Shown one piece after another: positions 53,942 through 62,726 of a stretch of DNA of 64,000 bases. The position numbers were made by a program, and so were the translations under genes. Below the pieces are notes generated by a model. The model worked only from the letters and a program-made list of their open reading frames with translations. It made no database searches and was not told the DNA's origin. Origin of the DNA: Planctomycetaceae bacterium. Its GTDB lineage: Bacteria > Planctomycetota > Phycisphaerae > SM23-33. The stretch covers positions 26,749 to 90,748 of the forward strand of contig JBDKTA010000010.1 in assembly GCA_039680605.1 (NCBI GenBank). Direction: 5' to 3'. Each line of letters opens with the position of its first letter. Position 1 is the first letter of the stretch.

Positions 53942-54263
53942 GAAGTCCTCTCGGTGTGAGACCCTTTTCTCAAGAAAAGAAGTCGGCGCCTGTTTTCCGC
54001 GGGAGATGGGCACAAGCTCTGTCACATCCGTTCGCACGACACGTTTTCCTGGTAGAGGTTGCCCCCACCGCCAAGGAGCTTAGCCGGGCACGGCCTCATC
54101 CAAGAGAACGCAAAGGTTCTCGCCGTGTGCCGTTTCGTATCGCGAGAAGCAAGCCGGCGGCGGATGTATCGGGGGGCCGGACGCCAATAGAAGTTGTCAC
54201 ACCCAGGCGATTGATGCGTCCATCTTGGTAGAGGGTTGCCCCCTCCCACAAACGTGAAAGGAG
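53942..54263 (+). repeat. Tandem diverged about 170-bp leader repeat
   Basis: Two related segments, about 53942-54078 and 54111-54263. Clear matches: TTTTCCTGGTAGAGGTTGCC / CATCTTGGTAGAGGGTTGCC, then GCTCTGTCACATCC / GAAGTTGTCACACCC upstream, and CTCTCGGTGTG / TTCTCGCCGTGTG at the start; each ends in a Shine-Dalgarno-like AAGGAG. The second precedes the AAA+ gene directly. The 53687-53941 part has no gene. Confidence 0.55.
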
Positions 54264-54271
54264 ATTCAACG

Positions 54272-55063
54272 ATGCCGAACACCTGCAGGCCATGGGTCAT
54301 CGATCACTTCATAGCCCCCAAGGCGATACTCGAGCCATGCCGCCATTACCTGGAAGCGAATTGGAAATTCGGGAAGGCGTTCCCCAACACGCTCATTCTC
54401 GGCGGCAGCGGCGTTGGGAAGCATACCCTATGCTCGGTCCTCCTTCGCGAGCTAGGCTGCCAGCCGATGATATTCCATTCGTCTTCGCTGGAAACGCCAG
54501 AAGACCTGATGCGGGCGTTCTTGCGAGCGGGCGGAGGCAGAGGGGCAATCGGAATCGAGTACATCGAGTACCTCGGCTGCCTCGCGGCGCCTGCACTCAT
54601 GGAGGCATTCTATGTCGGCTCCCTGGTCCCTCGGTACCCGGCCCTCGAGGAGCCTGTGAAGCTTCCAGCGACCGTGTTTGCGACGGCCTTGGACTATCGC
54701 CACGTGCCGCCCGCCCTGCGCGACTGCTTTGGCCTCGTCCTGAAGCTTCATCCGCCCGACGGCGATGCCCTCGCACAGGTACTGGCCCAGGTCTGCCAGC
54801 GCGCAGGCGGGAAGGTCCACACGCGCATTGCCCGAAGGCTCTCCAAGTGGTCACTTTCGCGGAGCAACGACGACCCGCGGCTGGCCCTGGCTGCAATCGA
54901 GGAGGCCGCTGACTTGGCACGGCTGGAGGTGAGTTCCGATGCTCACAAGAAAGTTCGCGTCTTATCGCGACATTTTGACAAAGCAGTTCGCCTCCTCGAA
55001 TCGGCCGACGCTCGCGAAGAAAAGGATTCGCTCACCCGTGCCAGGAGTTCATGCAATGACTAA
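54272..55063 (+). CDS. Degenerate RuvB-like AAA+ ATPase
   Basis: 263 residues. N-terminus HFIAPKAILEPCRHYLEANW parallels the RuvB lead-in; LILGGSGVGKHTLCSVLLREL is Walker A (GGSGVGKH, Thr after). The Walker B region IGIEYIEYLG lacks the usual DE, with Glu instead of Asp; the sensor-like VFATALDYRHVPPALRDCFGLVLKL mirrors RuvB TRxxLxxxLRDRF. ATP binding likely, hydrolysis uncertain. Strong AAAGGAG. First gene of a run with the next two, overlapped by 8 bases. Confidence 0.75.
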   Translation: MPNTCRPWVIDHFIAPKAILEPCRHYLEANWKFGKAFPNTLILGGSGVGKHTLCSVLLRELGCQPMIFHSSSLETPEDLMRAFLRAGGGRGAIGIEYIEYLGCLAAPALMEAFYVGSLVPRYPALEEPVKLPATVFATALDYRHVPPALRDCFGLVLKLHPPDGDALAQVLAQVCQRAGGKVHTRIARRLSKWSLSRSNDDPRLALAAIEEAADLARLEVSSDAHKKVRVLSRHFDKAVRLLESADAREEKDSLTRARSSCND

Positions 55064-55442
55064 CCACCATAAGTGTAAGAACGATCCTGCCGTGCTGCCC
55101 GCTACCGTACTCGACGATCTGGACAACTTCATCTGCACGGTCAACACCGGGACAAGTGAGGCTGTGGGTACACTCAGGGCCATGGCCCGCGCCTTGGCCA
55201 AGGCCGAACTGATAGCCTACGCGGCGGTCAAGACGCTGTCGAACACGGCCGGGGCGGACGATCCCCTCAGGGCGTCGTTCCAGGAGGCCTCGCGGAAGGA
55301 GGCACACCAGGCACAACTTGCCATGAGGATCGCACTGCAACTTGGGTGTGATGACGTTATCGATCTCACCGACACTTTCCGTCACAAACTCGCGCATGAC
55401 GCGTTGGCTTACAAGAAGCGACCAGGAGAAACCCGTGAATGA
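55056..55442 (+). CDS. Small helical protein, unrecognised
   Basis: 128 residues, mostly helix with Ala-rich stretches (EAVGTLRAMARALAKAELIA; KEAHQAQLAMRIALQLG). Its ATG overlaps the AAA+ gene end (AGGAG 8 bases upstream), so translation is coupled. No motif beyond two candidate helical hairpins. Partner of the AAA+ protein by location. Confidence 0.6.
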   Translation: MTNHHKCKNDPAVLPATVLDDLDNFICTVNTGTSEAVGTLRAMARALAKAELIAYAAVKTLSNTAGADDPLRASFQEASRKEAHQAQLAMRIALQLGCDDVIDLTDTFRHKLAHDALAYKKRPGETRE

Positions 55443-56685
55443 ATCACTGCTCAGTTTGCTTGGCCTCTCCCCTCAGCAATTGTCTCGCAGCGCATTCTAT
55501 CCGGCATGCGGAAGCTCTTGGGGCATCGACCTCAAGCCCTTGGTCACGTTTTCACACTTGACCACAACCTTCATATATTCAGACTACCATCGCGCCAGAC
55601 CCGATGAAGTGTTATTCGCGATTCATCGGAAACTCTCGGCCATGGAGCCATCGCTGCTGCCCGGCTCGCTTCGCATGGTCTCCGCATCGGAGCCGTTTAG
55701 CCTGCCCCGCTCACTGCTCAAGATGCCCGATGGTCTCAACGAATGGGAGCAAGCTGAATTCCGCCAGGCAAGTCGGGAGGCGATTGAATCCCCTTGGGCA
55801 ATGCACATCCTCTTCGAGCGCGTAGTCGCAGGCCAGGCTCGGCGGATTCGGCTGTGTTTTCTGGCGACGGAAGGATTGAACCTGTACGACGCACTCTTCA
55901 CCTCCTCCGGACTAGCCCCTGCAATTCTTTGTACTGTGGTTAGTGGCGCGGGGAGCTTTGGCGGAGGTTTCACAAGTTTTGAGGATGCGCGCGGTGGTGC
56001 TCTGTACCGCCGCCTTGCTTCCGCCACAAGCCCCATTCCCAGCCTTTGGACACGCGGCTGCTATTACCTGCAAGGCTACACGAACAGCGACGTGCTGGCC
56101 CCGTGTCCTCTGTACCCGATGATAGTGGCCAAAAACGTGGGGTGGGATTGCGACTCGCTGAAAACGGTCTCGACATTTGCATCTGACAGCTGGGCGTTAA
56201 GAAGCCTGCCCCGGGAAAAGTTCTTCGCCGGCCCCCATCGCAGAATTACCCTGAGCAACCGCCCCCTCGATCTTCTATCCGAAGGATCGCAGTATGATGC
56301 CCTCTTCTTACCCCCCAATCTGGCGCTCAAGGCGTGGGGCAAGCTGCCTCGGGGCCGCGTAACCGAGACAAGCTTTGACGAGTCGACCGAGGCAGTCCTC
56401 CATCGGGTGTGGAAGCACCTGGAGATGCTGCCGCCAGGGCGGCGCCGTGCGTGCCTTGTTTCCAGCTCGGTGGTTGAGGACGACGGCGTGTCCATCGCTG
56501 AAAGCGTGAGGCTCGGCGGCGGCGAGGGTCAAATTGACATTCGCGTAGCATACCCCTTGGACTTCATTGACGTCCGGCTCGAAGGCCGCGCCGTGATGGA
56601 CTTGCTGACCTCCCCTGTGCGCGCGCCATCAGCATTGAGATATCCGGCCTCACTTAAGGCGAGCCAATGCGTGATAAATGAATGA
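55435..56685 (+). CDS. Unrecognised 416-residue protein
   Basis: GTG start overlaps the previous stop by 8 bases, with AGGAG at 6. FYPACGSSWGIDLKPLVTFS followed by FIYSDY has a nucleotide-binding-like look; a second block ARRIRLCFLATEGLNLYDAL, LAPAILCTVVSGAGSFGGGF is rich in Gly and Ser. Then FYPACGSSWG aside, no family is recognised. Cytoplasmic by lack of signal. Third gene of the operon with the AAA+ protein. Confidence 0.6.
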   Translation: MNESLLSLLGLSPQQLSRSAFYPACGSSWGIDLKPLVTFSHLTTTFIYSDYHRARPDEVLFAIHRKLSAMEPSLLPGSLRMVSASEPFSLPRSLLKMPDGLNEWEQAEFRQASREAIESPWAMHILFERVVAGQARRIRLCFLATEGLNLYDALFTSSGLAPAILCTVVSGAGSFGGGFTSFEDARGGALYRRLASATSPIPSLWTRGCYYLQGYTNSDVLAPCPLYPMIVAKNVGWDCDSLKTVSTFASDSWALRSLPREKFFAGPHRRITLSNRPLDLLSEGSQYDALFLPPNLALKAWGKLPRGRVTETSFDESTEAVLHRVWKHLEMLPPGRRRACLVSSSVVEDDGVSIAESVRLGGGEGQIDIRVAYPLDFIDVRLEGRAVMDLLTSPVRAPSALRYPASLKASQCVINE

Positions 56686-56696
56686 ACCGCTAGGTC

Positions 56697-56729
56697 GAGG
56701 AGGAGGAGGAGGAGGAGGAGGAGGAGGAG
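56697..56729 (+). repeat. (GAG)n microsatellite
   Basis: About eleven GAG/GGA units in the otherwise gene-free stretch 56686-57015. The only other such tract in the window lies in the fusion gene at 47713-47740. Confidence 0.9.
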
Positions 56730-57015
56730 AGAACGGCGATCGCGGCTGACGTACCCGCCATGAGTTTGCCGGGCTATCGCCGCAGCGTGGCATATAACCC
56801 CGAAAATGCCAACCGTGAACGTCGCGAAAAGCAAGAATAGCTGGTGCGAATGCTGGCCTAGTCCGGAGGCCGTGAAACTCTTCTCGCCCACGGGGCGCGC
56901 GTGACCGCTGGCCTTCGCCTCCACGCATTCTTGAGGCGCGTGTTTGGAGGCGTCGCCTGACTGAAGTTCTGAGGGCGGCGGGAGGGGCAGCACGGTTTTC
57001 CATGAAAGGCTCTTT

Positions 57016-57543
57016 ATGAATCAACGCGTTGTCATTTGCGACGTAGATGGCGTCTTGCTTCCCTGGGACCAATGGCGCATGGATGGGCTACGATTACTGC
57101 TCCAGAAAACCGGGGCAAAAGTCGTGCTCTCGAGCACGTGGAGGCAGTCAAAAAAACTCATGGGTCAGCTCCGAAAGGCCTTCGAGGAAAACGGGGTCGA
57201 CCCCGCCGCGATTGTGGATTCCACTCCCTCCCTTCCCAACGCACTACGGTCCGAAGAAATAAAAACCTGGATAAGGTCACACCCTGAAGTTCTTCGCGTT
57301 GTGATTATTAACGACGTGCAGATTAATGACCCTGAGCTTCTGCCGTTCTTCGTCAAGACCGAACCTTTGGTAGGCCTAGATGAGAAAGCCGCACAAAAGG
57401 CTGCCGTGATCCTACTAGGTGATGAACACGCGGTGAAGAACGACCACGACTTAATCACCCGCACAAGCGGGTATAAGAAAGGAGTGCAGCATGAATCTGA
57501 GGATCAAGCTCGAACGTATCGACCACCGTCTATTCTCCCATAA
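57016..57543 (+). CDS. HAD-fold phosphatase of the RNA-repair-associated (SAK) type
   Basis: 175 residues. VVICDVDGVLLPWDQW carries DxD (motif I), VVLSSTWRQS is motif II with the characteristic STWR, and VVIINDVQINDPELL gives the last acidic motif; LPNALRSEEIKTWI matches the TP..R..EI..W pattern of the HAD domain known from Swiss-Army-Knife RNA-repair proteins. Here it stands alone. AAAGG precedes the ATG by 6. Its 3' end overlaps the next gene by 53 bases. Confidence 0.75.
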   Translation: MNQRVVICDVDGVLLPWDQWRMDGLRLLLQKTGAKVVLSSTWRQSKKLMGQLRKAFEENGVDPAAIVDSTPSLPNALRSEEIKTWIRSHPEVLRVVIINDVQINDPELLPFFVKTEPLVGLDEKAAQKAAVILLGDEHAVKNDHDLITRTSGYKKGVQHESEDQARTYRPPSILP

Positions 57544-57931
57544 AGTCCTCTTCCTAAATTTGTCGAAGAAGCTAGCGGCGGCAGGCTATCCTGTGAGGCT
57601 TGTCGAGAGCGGTAGCCGTGATCTTCCAACCCTGAAGGTGAGATTGGAGGGACATGGCATAGACGCTGCGGAAGCAGCTCCCCTCGATGCCACCGGTGGT
57701 CTTAGAATTTTCCCTCCATCGCGGCGGCATGGGGTAAACGCCAAGATAGCATTCAGAAATCTGTCCTCCTGCTTGGAAAGCAAGGGCATCATTGTCTGTG
57801 CCTCCGACCGCGTCGAAAATGGCCTCCGAAAGAATGGCGAGCGTAGCCGTGAGTTGGCCCTCAGCATGTTTCTTGAGAATTACGATGGGACCGAAGTCTT
57901 CCTCGACAATCCCAGGGACGAAGAAATCTAG
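57491..57931 (+). CDS. Unrecognised 146-residue protein
   Basis: AAAGGAG at 6 bases decides this start, although it overlaps the HAD gene by 53 bases in another frame. LFSHKVLFLNLSKKLAAAGY, PVRLVESGSRDLPTLKVRLEG and ASDRVENGLRKNGERSRELA are alpha/beta. No family recognised. Co-expression with the HAD protein is very likely. Confidence 0.55.
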   Translation: MNLRIKLERIDHRLFSHKVLFLNLSKKLAAAGYPVRLVESGSRDLPTLKVRLEGHGIDAAEAAPLDATGGLRIFPPSRRHGVNAKIAFRNLSSCLESKGIIVCASDRVENGLRKNGERSRELALSMFLENYDGTEVFLDNPRDEEI

Positions 57932-57990
57932 GCAACATCATGGCCGGCCCCCGGGCTTGGGAAGGAGAGAACTTATGGCGAAAAGGGTCG

Positions 57991-60219
57991 CTATTGTGCC
58001 GCGCAATAGCGTTCCTCGGCCTCGGCGAGGATCCGAATGACTCGCCACGCGACATCGGAAAGGCTCGTTTCCGGCCAGGCTGCAAGGCTCATTCCAACGA
58101 AATCCCTGGCCTCACCCGCCCATTCCAACGGCGCGTCGTCACAGCCACGGCGGGCAATGATTCTTTCGACAATCGGGGCAAAGCTGTGCGCAATGCGCCT
58201 TATTTTCTCGCAGGCTGCAATGGATTTCTTGGCCTCGCCCAGGCCCCGAAGGCATATTGCCAGCGCAACGTGCGATGCCGCAATATCGTTCGTAAGGACC
58301 GGCAAGGTTATGCCTCTTTCCGTGAGAAGCTTCTCCCTCTCACAAGCTGATTCCTGTAGCGGAACGCGAGCATCATCGGGATTACCCTGCAGGAGGAGGC
58401 TCGTTCCCTCGACCAGCCGCGATTCATTCAGCCAGTCCTGGTACTCAACCCGCCCGGCGGAGACGATATTCTTCAAGGCATCGGCGCCTGTCGAGGCATG
58501 CATGAGCGCCTCGGCGGGGCATGCCTGAAGCAGTGTCTTGGCCAGCCCCACCCTCGAGTACGCAAGGGCGGCGGAGCACGAGATATCGACTCCCTCCGGC
58601 GGGCGATTCCGGCCCTGCGTTCGATCCTCCCAGTAAGCGACAAGCCTGCGATAGACACCGGTGGCTTGCGGAAGCTTTTTGGAGGCAAGACTCCGGGCCT
58701 CGACCAAGTCTACGTCCGCCAACAAATCCTTCGATCGGAACAAGTCATCTGCGCCCCCCAGGATCTCGCGCAACTGCCCGCACCTCTCCTGGGCCTTGGA
58801 CTGTTGCACCGCGGCCTCTGTAAGCAATAGCGCGACCAGGTAGGCAATCGGTCCTAAAGCTCGGTCCCCACCGAGGAATTGCCTGGCCCGTTCGCAGCCC
58901 TCGATCGCTGCTGGCAAGTCTCCGCCGAAGCCGGACATGACGGCCTTAGCAATCCATGCTCTGGCCAGGTCTCGGTCTAGCTGGTTTCCCGGTGCCTCCA
59001 GGTCGGTAATCTCGCTGATGCGGGCCAACATGCCAGAGAAATCCCCAAGGAAGCCCAGGAGGTTGGCGGTATTGAGCAAGAGCTCGCGGCGGAAATCGGG
59101 GAAGGCCTGGGGTCTCCCGTCCTCCCACGCGCCTTCGATGATCTCGTAATTGGCAAGATCCAACGCTCCCCGATGGCGGGGGTTCAGGGTTCCATGCCGG
59201 CCGTTATTGCGCTGCCCAGCAAATCCTTCAATAAAGCGGATAGTCCGCTCTTGGCCCGGAAGGTATGTTCTTACAAAGTCCGTCGGCTGCCGCCAAGATA
59301 CCTTGTCGGTAGACAAGGTCGGCGCCACCGGCGGCCCTTCGACCAAAAACTCGCGAGGGACCTCGGGTTCAAGCGAGTCGGCGATTTCCGACGACTCGGG
59401 CCGATCGACCGGATTGTCCCTGAGGGACCTTTCGAGTATGCCCGCCAGCTTATCGGAGATCATCGGGGACTTTCCCTCGCAGCGATACTTGCGCATCGCC
59501 TTGCGGGGATTCTCGGATGGGCATTCCCCACGAAACATCTCCAGAACCATAACTGCCCAGGAATAAATATCGGTCTTCGCCGAAATGCGACGGCGCCGAT
59601 CCTCACTTTTCTGCTCCGGGGATTCATACGGGGGGGTCCCCCTCAGGTAGAACTTATCCCCGCGTATTCTCTGGGTTTGGGAGTTACCAAAATCTGTGAT
59701 TCTGGCCACGAGTCTGCGCTGCCGCCCATCCATCAAAATGTTTTTCGGCTTTATGTCCAGATGCTTGAGGCCGGCCTCGTGGATGATTTTCAAGCCAACG
59801 GATATCTGATAGGCTACCCCCATGATCCTGCCGACGGCCTTCTCGCACGGGCCTTCGTACAGCAAGCCTTTGCTGATCCACTGGGAAAGATCCCCGCCCG
59901 CAACAAACTCGGAGAACAAAACCCTTTCGCCCCTGTCCGATCGGAGGAAGTAGAGCGGTGCAATACAAGGGTGCGCCGGCAGGCCGGTCCATGCAACAAG
60001 CTCGCGTCTCCACTGGTCTTGCTCCTCGCGATCCTCGTCGGACCATTCCTGCTCCGGATCCTCGTCGCCCCACCTGACCCTCTTTACCGCGTATGAAGAC
60101 CTCAGAAACCGGCCCTTGGCCAGCCAGACGCCGTTCTCCCCGAGCTTCTTAACCAGCTTGTAGGCCTCGCAGATGACTGCGCCCTGCCTCCAGTTGCATT
60201 GTTTCTTTTTGGATGCCAT
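57991..60219 (-). CDS. Ser/Thr protein kinase with TPR-like C-terminal half
   Basis: 742 residues. Kinase domain about 18-290: SYAVKRVRW has the ATP-anchoring Lys (46), HLDIKPKNILMD replaces HRD by HLD (D155), ITDFGNS has the metal Asp (176), GTPPYESPEQ is the APE-like motif, and NPVDRPESSEIA the late Arg. The region from about 375 is a helical array (TPR-like) for interaction. No membrane segment. It ends the operon with the sigma factor upstream (108-base gap). Around residue 335 RNNGRHGTLN corresponds to a translated family A repeat. Confidence 0.85.
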   Translation of the reverse strand: MASKKKQCNWRQGAVICEAYKLVKKLGENGVWLAKGRFLRSSYAVKRVRWGDEDPEQEWSDEDREEQDQWRRELVAWTGLPAHPCIAPLYFLRSDRGERVLFSEFVAGGDLSQWISKGLLYEGPCEKAVGRIMGVAYQISVGLKIIHEAGLKHLDIKPKNILMDGRQRRLVARITDFGNSQTQRIRGDKFYLRGTPPYESPEQKSEDRRRRISAKTDIYSWAVMVLEMFRGECPSENPRKAMRKYRCEGKSPMISDKLAGILERSLRDNPVDRPESSEIADSLEPEVPREFLVEGPPVAPTLSTDKVSWRQPTDFVRTYLPGQERTIRFIEGFAGQRNNGRHGTLNPRHRGALDLANYEIIEGAWEDGRPQAFPDFRRELLLNTANLLGFLGDFSGMLARISEITDLEAPGNQLDRDLARAWIAKAVMSGFGGDLPAAIEGCERARQFLGGDRALGPIAYLVALLLTEAAVQQSKAQERCGQLREILGGADDLFRSKDLLADVDLVEARSLASKKLPQATGVYRRLVAYWEDRTQGRNRPPEGVDISCSAALAYSRVGLAKTLLQACPAEALMHASTGADALKNIVSAGRVEYQDWLNESRLVEGTSLLLQGNPDDARVPLQESACEREKLLTERGITLPVLTNDIAASHVALAICLRGLGEAKKSIAACEKIRRIAHSFAPIVERIIARRGCDDAPLEWAGEARDFVGMSLAAWPETSLSDVAWRVIRILAEAEERYCAAQ
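59187..59209 (-). repeat. Family A half-repeat within the kinase gene
   Basis: On the minus strand AATAACGGCCGGCATGGAAC, close to AACAACGGCCGCCATGGCAC of the backbone repeat (a few changes), translated as NNGRHGT. Confidence 0.5.
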
Positions 60220-60327
60220 GATTGTCCCATGGCCCCCTGCCGTCCTTTGACCTAAAGCTACGGAAGCAACCCGACCACCGCCCATCCCAAAGGCCCGTCT
60301 ATCCTCGCGGGCAACCAACCAGCCCCA

Positions 60328-61029
60328 TCAAAGCTCCCCGCTTCCCAAATACGTGCGCATCCATTTCTGGAGGGTCGCAACAGTATTCAGGCCCGGAGCG
60401 CGACCACTGAGGTCGGGATATGCCTTGAGAATGTGGTCATAAAGTACTTCGATGGCCCGACGACGACGACGATTCACGGTTTCTCTTCTGATATTCATCT
60501 CCTTGGCCACTTCCTCTTGCGTTTTTTTCCCGTCAAATATCAGCCGGAGCAGTTCCTGATCCTTCTTCGTGCCAGCCTTATCCATGCCCTCCACCAGGGC
60601 CATGAAGAACTTCGCTTGGTAAAAAGCCTTGTCTGCGCCACGCCCGGCGAGATCGGCGGGGTCCGGCCCTTGGGCGATGCGCGCGTCGGGGCCACTGTCG
60701 GGATCATCACCAAACCCCCTGGCGTTTCGGGCACCGCCGTATGCCCTGTACTTCGTGCGCCATAGGCCTATCGCGAACTGTTTGAGCCACTCAAAAGCCT
60801 TGCCACGAAGATCCTTCTCCGTCTCGCACTTTCGAAGGTGTTTTCTGGCCTTCACCCAGAAACCGTGTAGCAGGTCTTCCGCATCTGTTTCTGGCGTCAG
60901 TCGCATGTTCAAGACAAGTTTGAGGGGCCAGTTTCCGAGAAGGGCCTTCACTCTGGAATAGAGGTCCTCGTCATCGTAATTGACATTCGCCTCCATCTCG
61001 TCTCGGGCTTGCGTCGTCTTGCGAGCCAT
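60328..61029 (-). CDS. ECF-type RNA polymerase sigma factor
   Basis: 233 residues. Region 2 at about residues 25-75 (TDAEDLLHGFWVKARKHLR), an extended linker with RNARGFGDDPDSGPDARIAQ, then region 4 HTH with KKTQEEVAKEMNIRRETVNR and RRRRAIEVL. AGGAG is 7 bases before the ATG. The kinase follows on the same strand; this pairing is seen for ECF sigma factors of planctomycetes, in which the kinase controls the sigma. No anti-sigma factor nearby. Confidence 0.85.
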   Translation of the reverse strand: MARKTTQARDEMEANVNYDDEDLYSRVKALLGNWPLKLVLNMRLTPETDAEDLLHGFWVKARKHLRKCETEKDLRGKAFEWLKQFAIGLWRTKYRAYGGARNARGFGDDPDSGPDARIAQGPDPADLAGRGADKAFYQAKFFMALVEGMDKAGTKKDQELLRLIFDGKKTQEEVAKEMNIRRETVNRRRRRAIEVLYDHILKAYPDLSGRAPGLNTVATLQKWMRTYLGSGEL

Positions 61030-61207
61030 GGCCTTGCTCCTGTGTAGTTGAATTGCGATGTGTGGATCCTAGGGCTGCCGACCGGATAAGGCAACCGAAA
61101 ATATCCTTGCGACTTTGCTGTCATACAACGGGTGGGCAAACGTGTATAAGAGTGGAGAATCACCCTGATGTCCAAGGACACCTCTTCCCCATATGAAAGG
61201 AAAGAAC

Positions 61208-61903
61208 ATGGCCGAGACCCTGACCCTTACCAGCCGCGAGAAGCACCTGTTTATAGAAGCCCCCAAGGCAGGCCCCATTCTTGTGGACACAGGCTCTCCC
61301 ACAAGCTTTGGAAGAACCGGCCAGCTCTCCATCACGTTAGATGGGCGTAAGTTTGACATCTTGGCTAATGATGGACTCCTGGACGAGATTTCCAGAGAGG
61401 TGGGCGTCGAAACTGATATTCTCTTGGGGGTCGACCTGCTGAACCAGTTCCAGGCCGTCCTCTTCGATGTCCCCCGCCAGGAAATAGCCTTCGCAGCATC
61501 GGGACCCGCTCCCAAGGGGCAGGGGATCAGCCTTGAGAAAGTTGTGCATGGCATCCCCGTCGTGTCCATAGGCGTAAACGGAACAACGCTTCTCGCTTTT
61601 CTTGACACCGGAGCGCCCATTTCTTATCTGCCCCAGACGACTCTCGCGGCGGCCGAGTTCATCGAGAAGAGCACAGACTTCTATCCCGGTGCTGGGCGCT
61701 TTGCCGTGAAGGTCTACCGGACGACACTGACGTTTGGCCGCAAAGAGTTTGCTGTTCATGCCGCGCCAACCGAATGCCTGCCGCGAGCTGTGGCGTCCAT
61801 TCTGACCACGAACGCGACTCATGCCATCTTGGGCAATGAGGTGCTGGAGAACATCAAGGTTTCGTACTTGCCGGGGGCTGAGAAGCTTGTCCTGCACGCT
61901 TGA
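61208..61903 (+). CDS. Retropepsin-like protein with two DTG motifs
   Basis: 231 residues, divergent from the sigma factor gene. ILVDTGSPTSFG (near residue 29) and AFLDTGAPISYLP (near residue 137) are two aspartic-protease active-site motifs, as in a pepsin-like tandem built of two retropepsin halves; DILLGVDLLNQF and AILGNEVLENIKV are the matching ILG/hydrophobic strands. No signal peptide is visible, so a cytoplasmic protease or peptide binder. AAGGAAAG precedes the ATG at 61208. Confidence 0.78.
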   Translation: MAETLTLTSREKHLFIEAPKAGPILVDTGSPTSFGRTGQLSITLDGRKFDILANDGLLDEISREVGVETDILLGVDLLNQFQAVLFDVPRQEIAFAASGPAPKGQGISLEKVVHGIPVVSIGVNGTTLLAFLDTGAPISYLPQTTLAAAEFIEKSTDFYPGAGRFAVKVYRTTLTFGRKEFAVHAAPTECLPRAVASILTTNATHAILGNEVLENIKVSYLPGAEKLVLHA

Positions 61904-62161
61904 GGCGGGCTGCCCGAAATACTTGAAGAAGTTCGTCACAATCGCCCACAGGCTGCGGATATATCTGTGGGAGGCGACTTGAATTGCCGAATGCCTCCGG
62001 TAGAGGCCCCCAAGAAGACGCGAAGCAACCTCACGGACCTTGCGCCAGAAGCGCCGGGGCGCCGTTCTGGGCGACGAAGAGACAACAAGAGGTGCCTCGC
62101 ATCGATGGCGGCGGCGGCGATCTCGTATGACGGCGGCAACTATTGCAAAGGAGACCATAGA

Positions 62162-62590
62162 ATGAGCAGTAATCAACCTCCTTACCTCTGCAGCGGCGCT
62201 TACGAGGGCTGGTGGCGCCAGGCCCAGCTTCCCGTTGGCCGAATGGTCTTGACTATCGTCTTCTCGGACACCGGCCTGCGCGCGACGGGCCAGGACTGGG
62301 TCGGCTGCTTCAGGATGAGCGGCGACATGACGGGAGACTCCTTTCGGGGGATCAAGCACTACGCGACCCATTGGGTCGAATACCTGGGCCGGATCCAACG
62401 TTCCACAGCGGATGGATCAGTCATTTCCATCTCCGGGGAGTGGCGGACCGCCGGAGGGGAAACCGGGCCCTTTCGAATATGGCTCGCGGGGTCGGGCGAG
62501 GACGGGGAGCACCTGATGGCCCGTGAAGACGTCGACGTTCCAGTGTCTTGCGGGGCCAGCGAGTCCGAAGGCAGCTCAGTGGCAGGCTGA
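62162..62590 (+). CDS. Small beta-barrel-like protein
   Basis: 142 residues with a chain of short strands: YEGWWRQAQLP, MVLTIVFSDTGLRATGQD, WVGCFRMSGDM, HWVEYLGRIQRST, SVISISGEWRTAGGETGPF, IWLAGSG. The Y-x-G-x-W-x(5)-P start and GPFxIW end are seen in uncharacterised planctomycetal proteins of similar size. AAAGGAG stands 8 bases before this ATG; the longer ORF upstream lacks support. Role unknown. Confidence 0.65.
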   Translation: MSSNQPPYLCSGAYEGWWRQAQLPVGRMVLTIVFSDTGLRATGQDWVGCFRMSGDMTGDSFRGIKHYATHWVEYLGRIQRSTADGSVISISGEWRTAGGETGPFRIWLAGSGEDGEHLMAREDVDVPVSCGASESEGSSVAG

Positions 62591-62726
62591 GCTTCACCGG
62601 CCCTGGGAAAGTGATGCCCGCCCGGCAAGACCCGAAAACGGATGAGGTGCTGGCATGCGATAGTAGGCCGTGACCCGTAGTGGGAGATGAGGCCGGCCGC
62701 AGGGGGAACCTCGCTGGAGAACTGCA

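Noticed and set aside
53890..54231. 113-codon ORF upstream of the AAA+ gene
   Set aside because: It coincides with the diverged leader repeats, is basic and low-complexity, and has no start signal.
54111..54263. Known riboswitch in the AAA+ leader
   Set aside because: No match to any class that I recognise; recorded only as an unnamed repeat.
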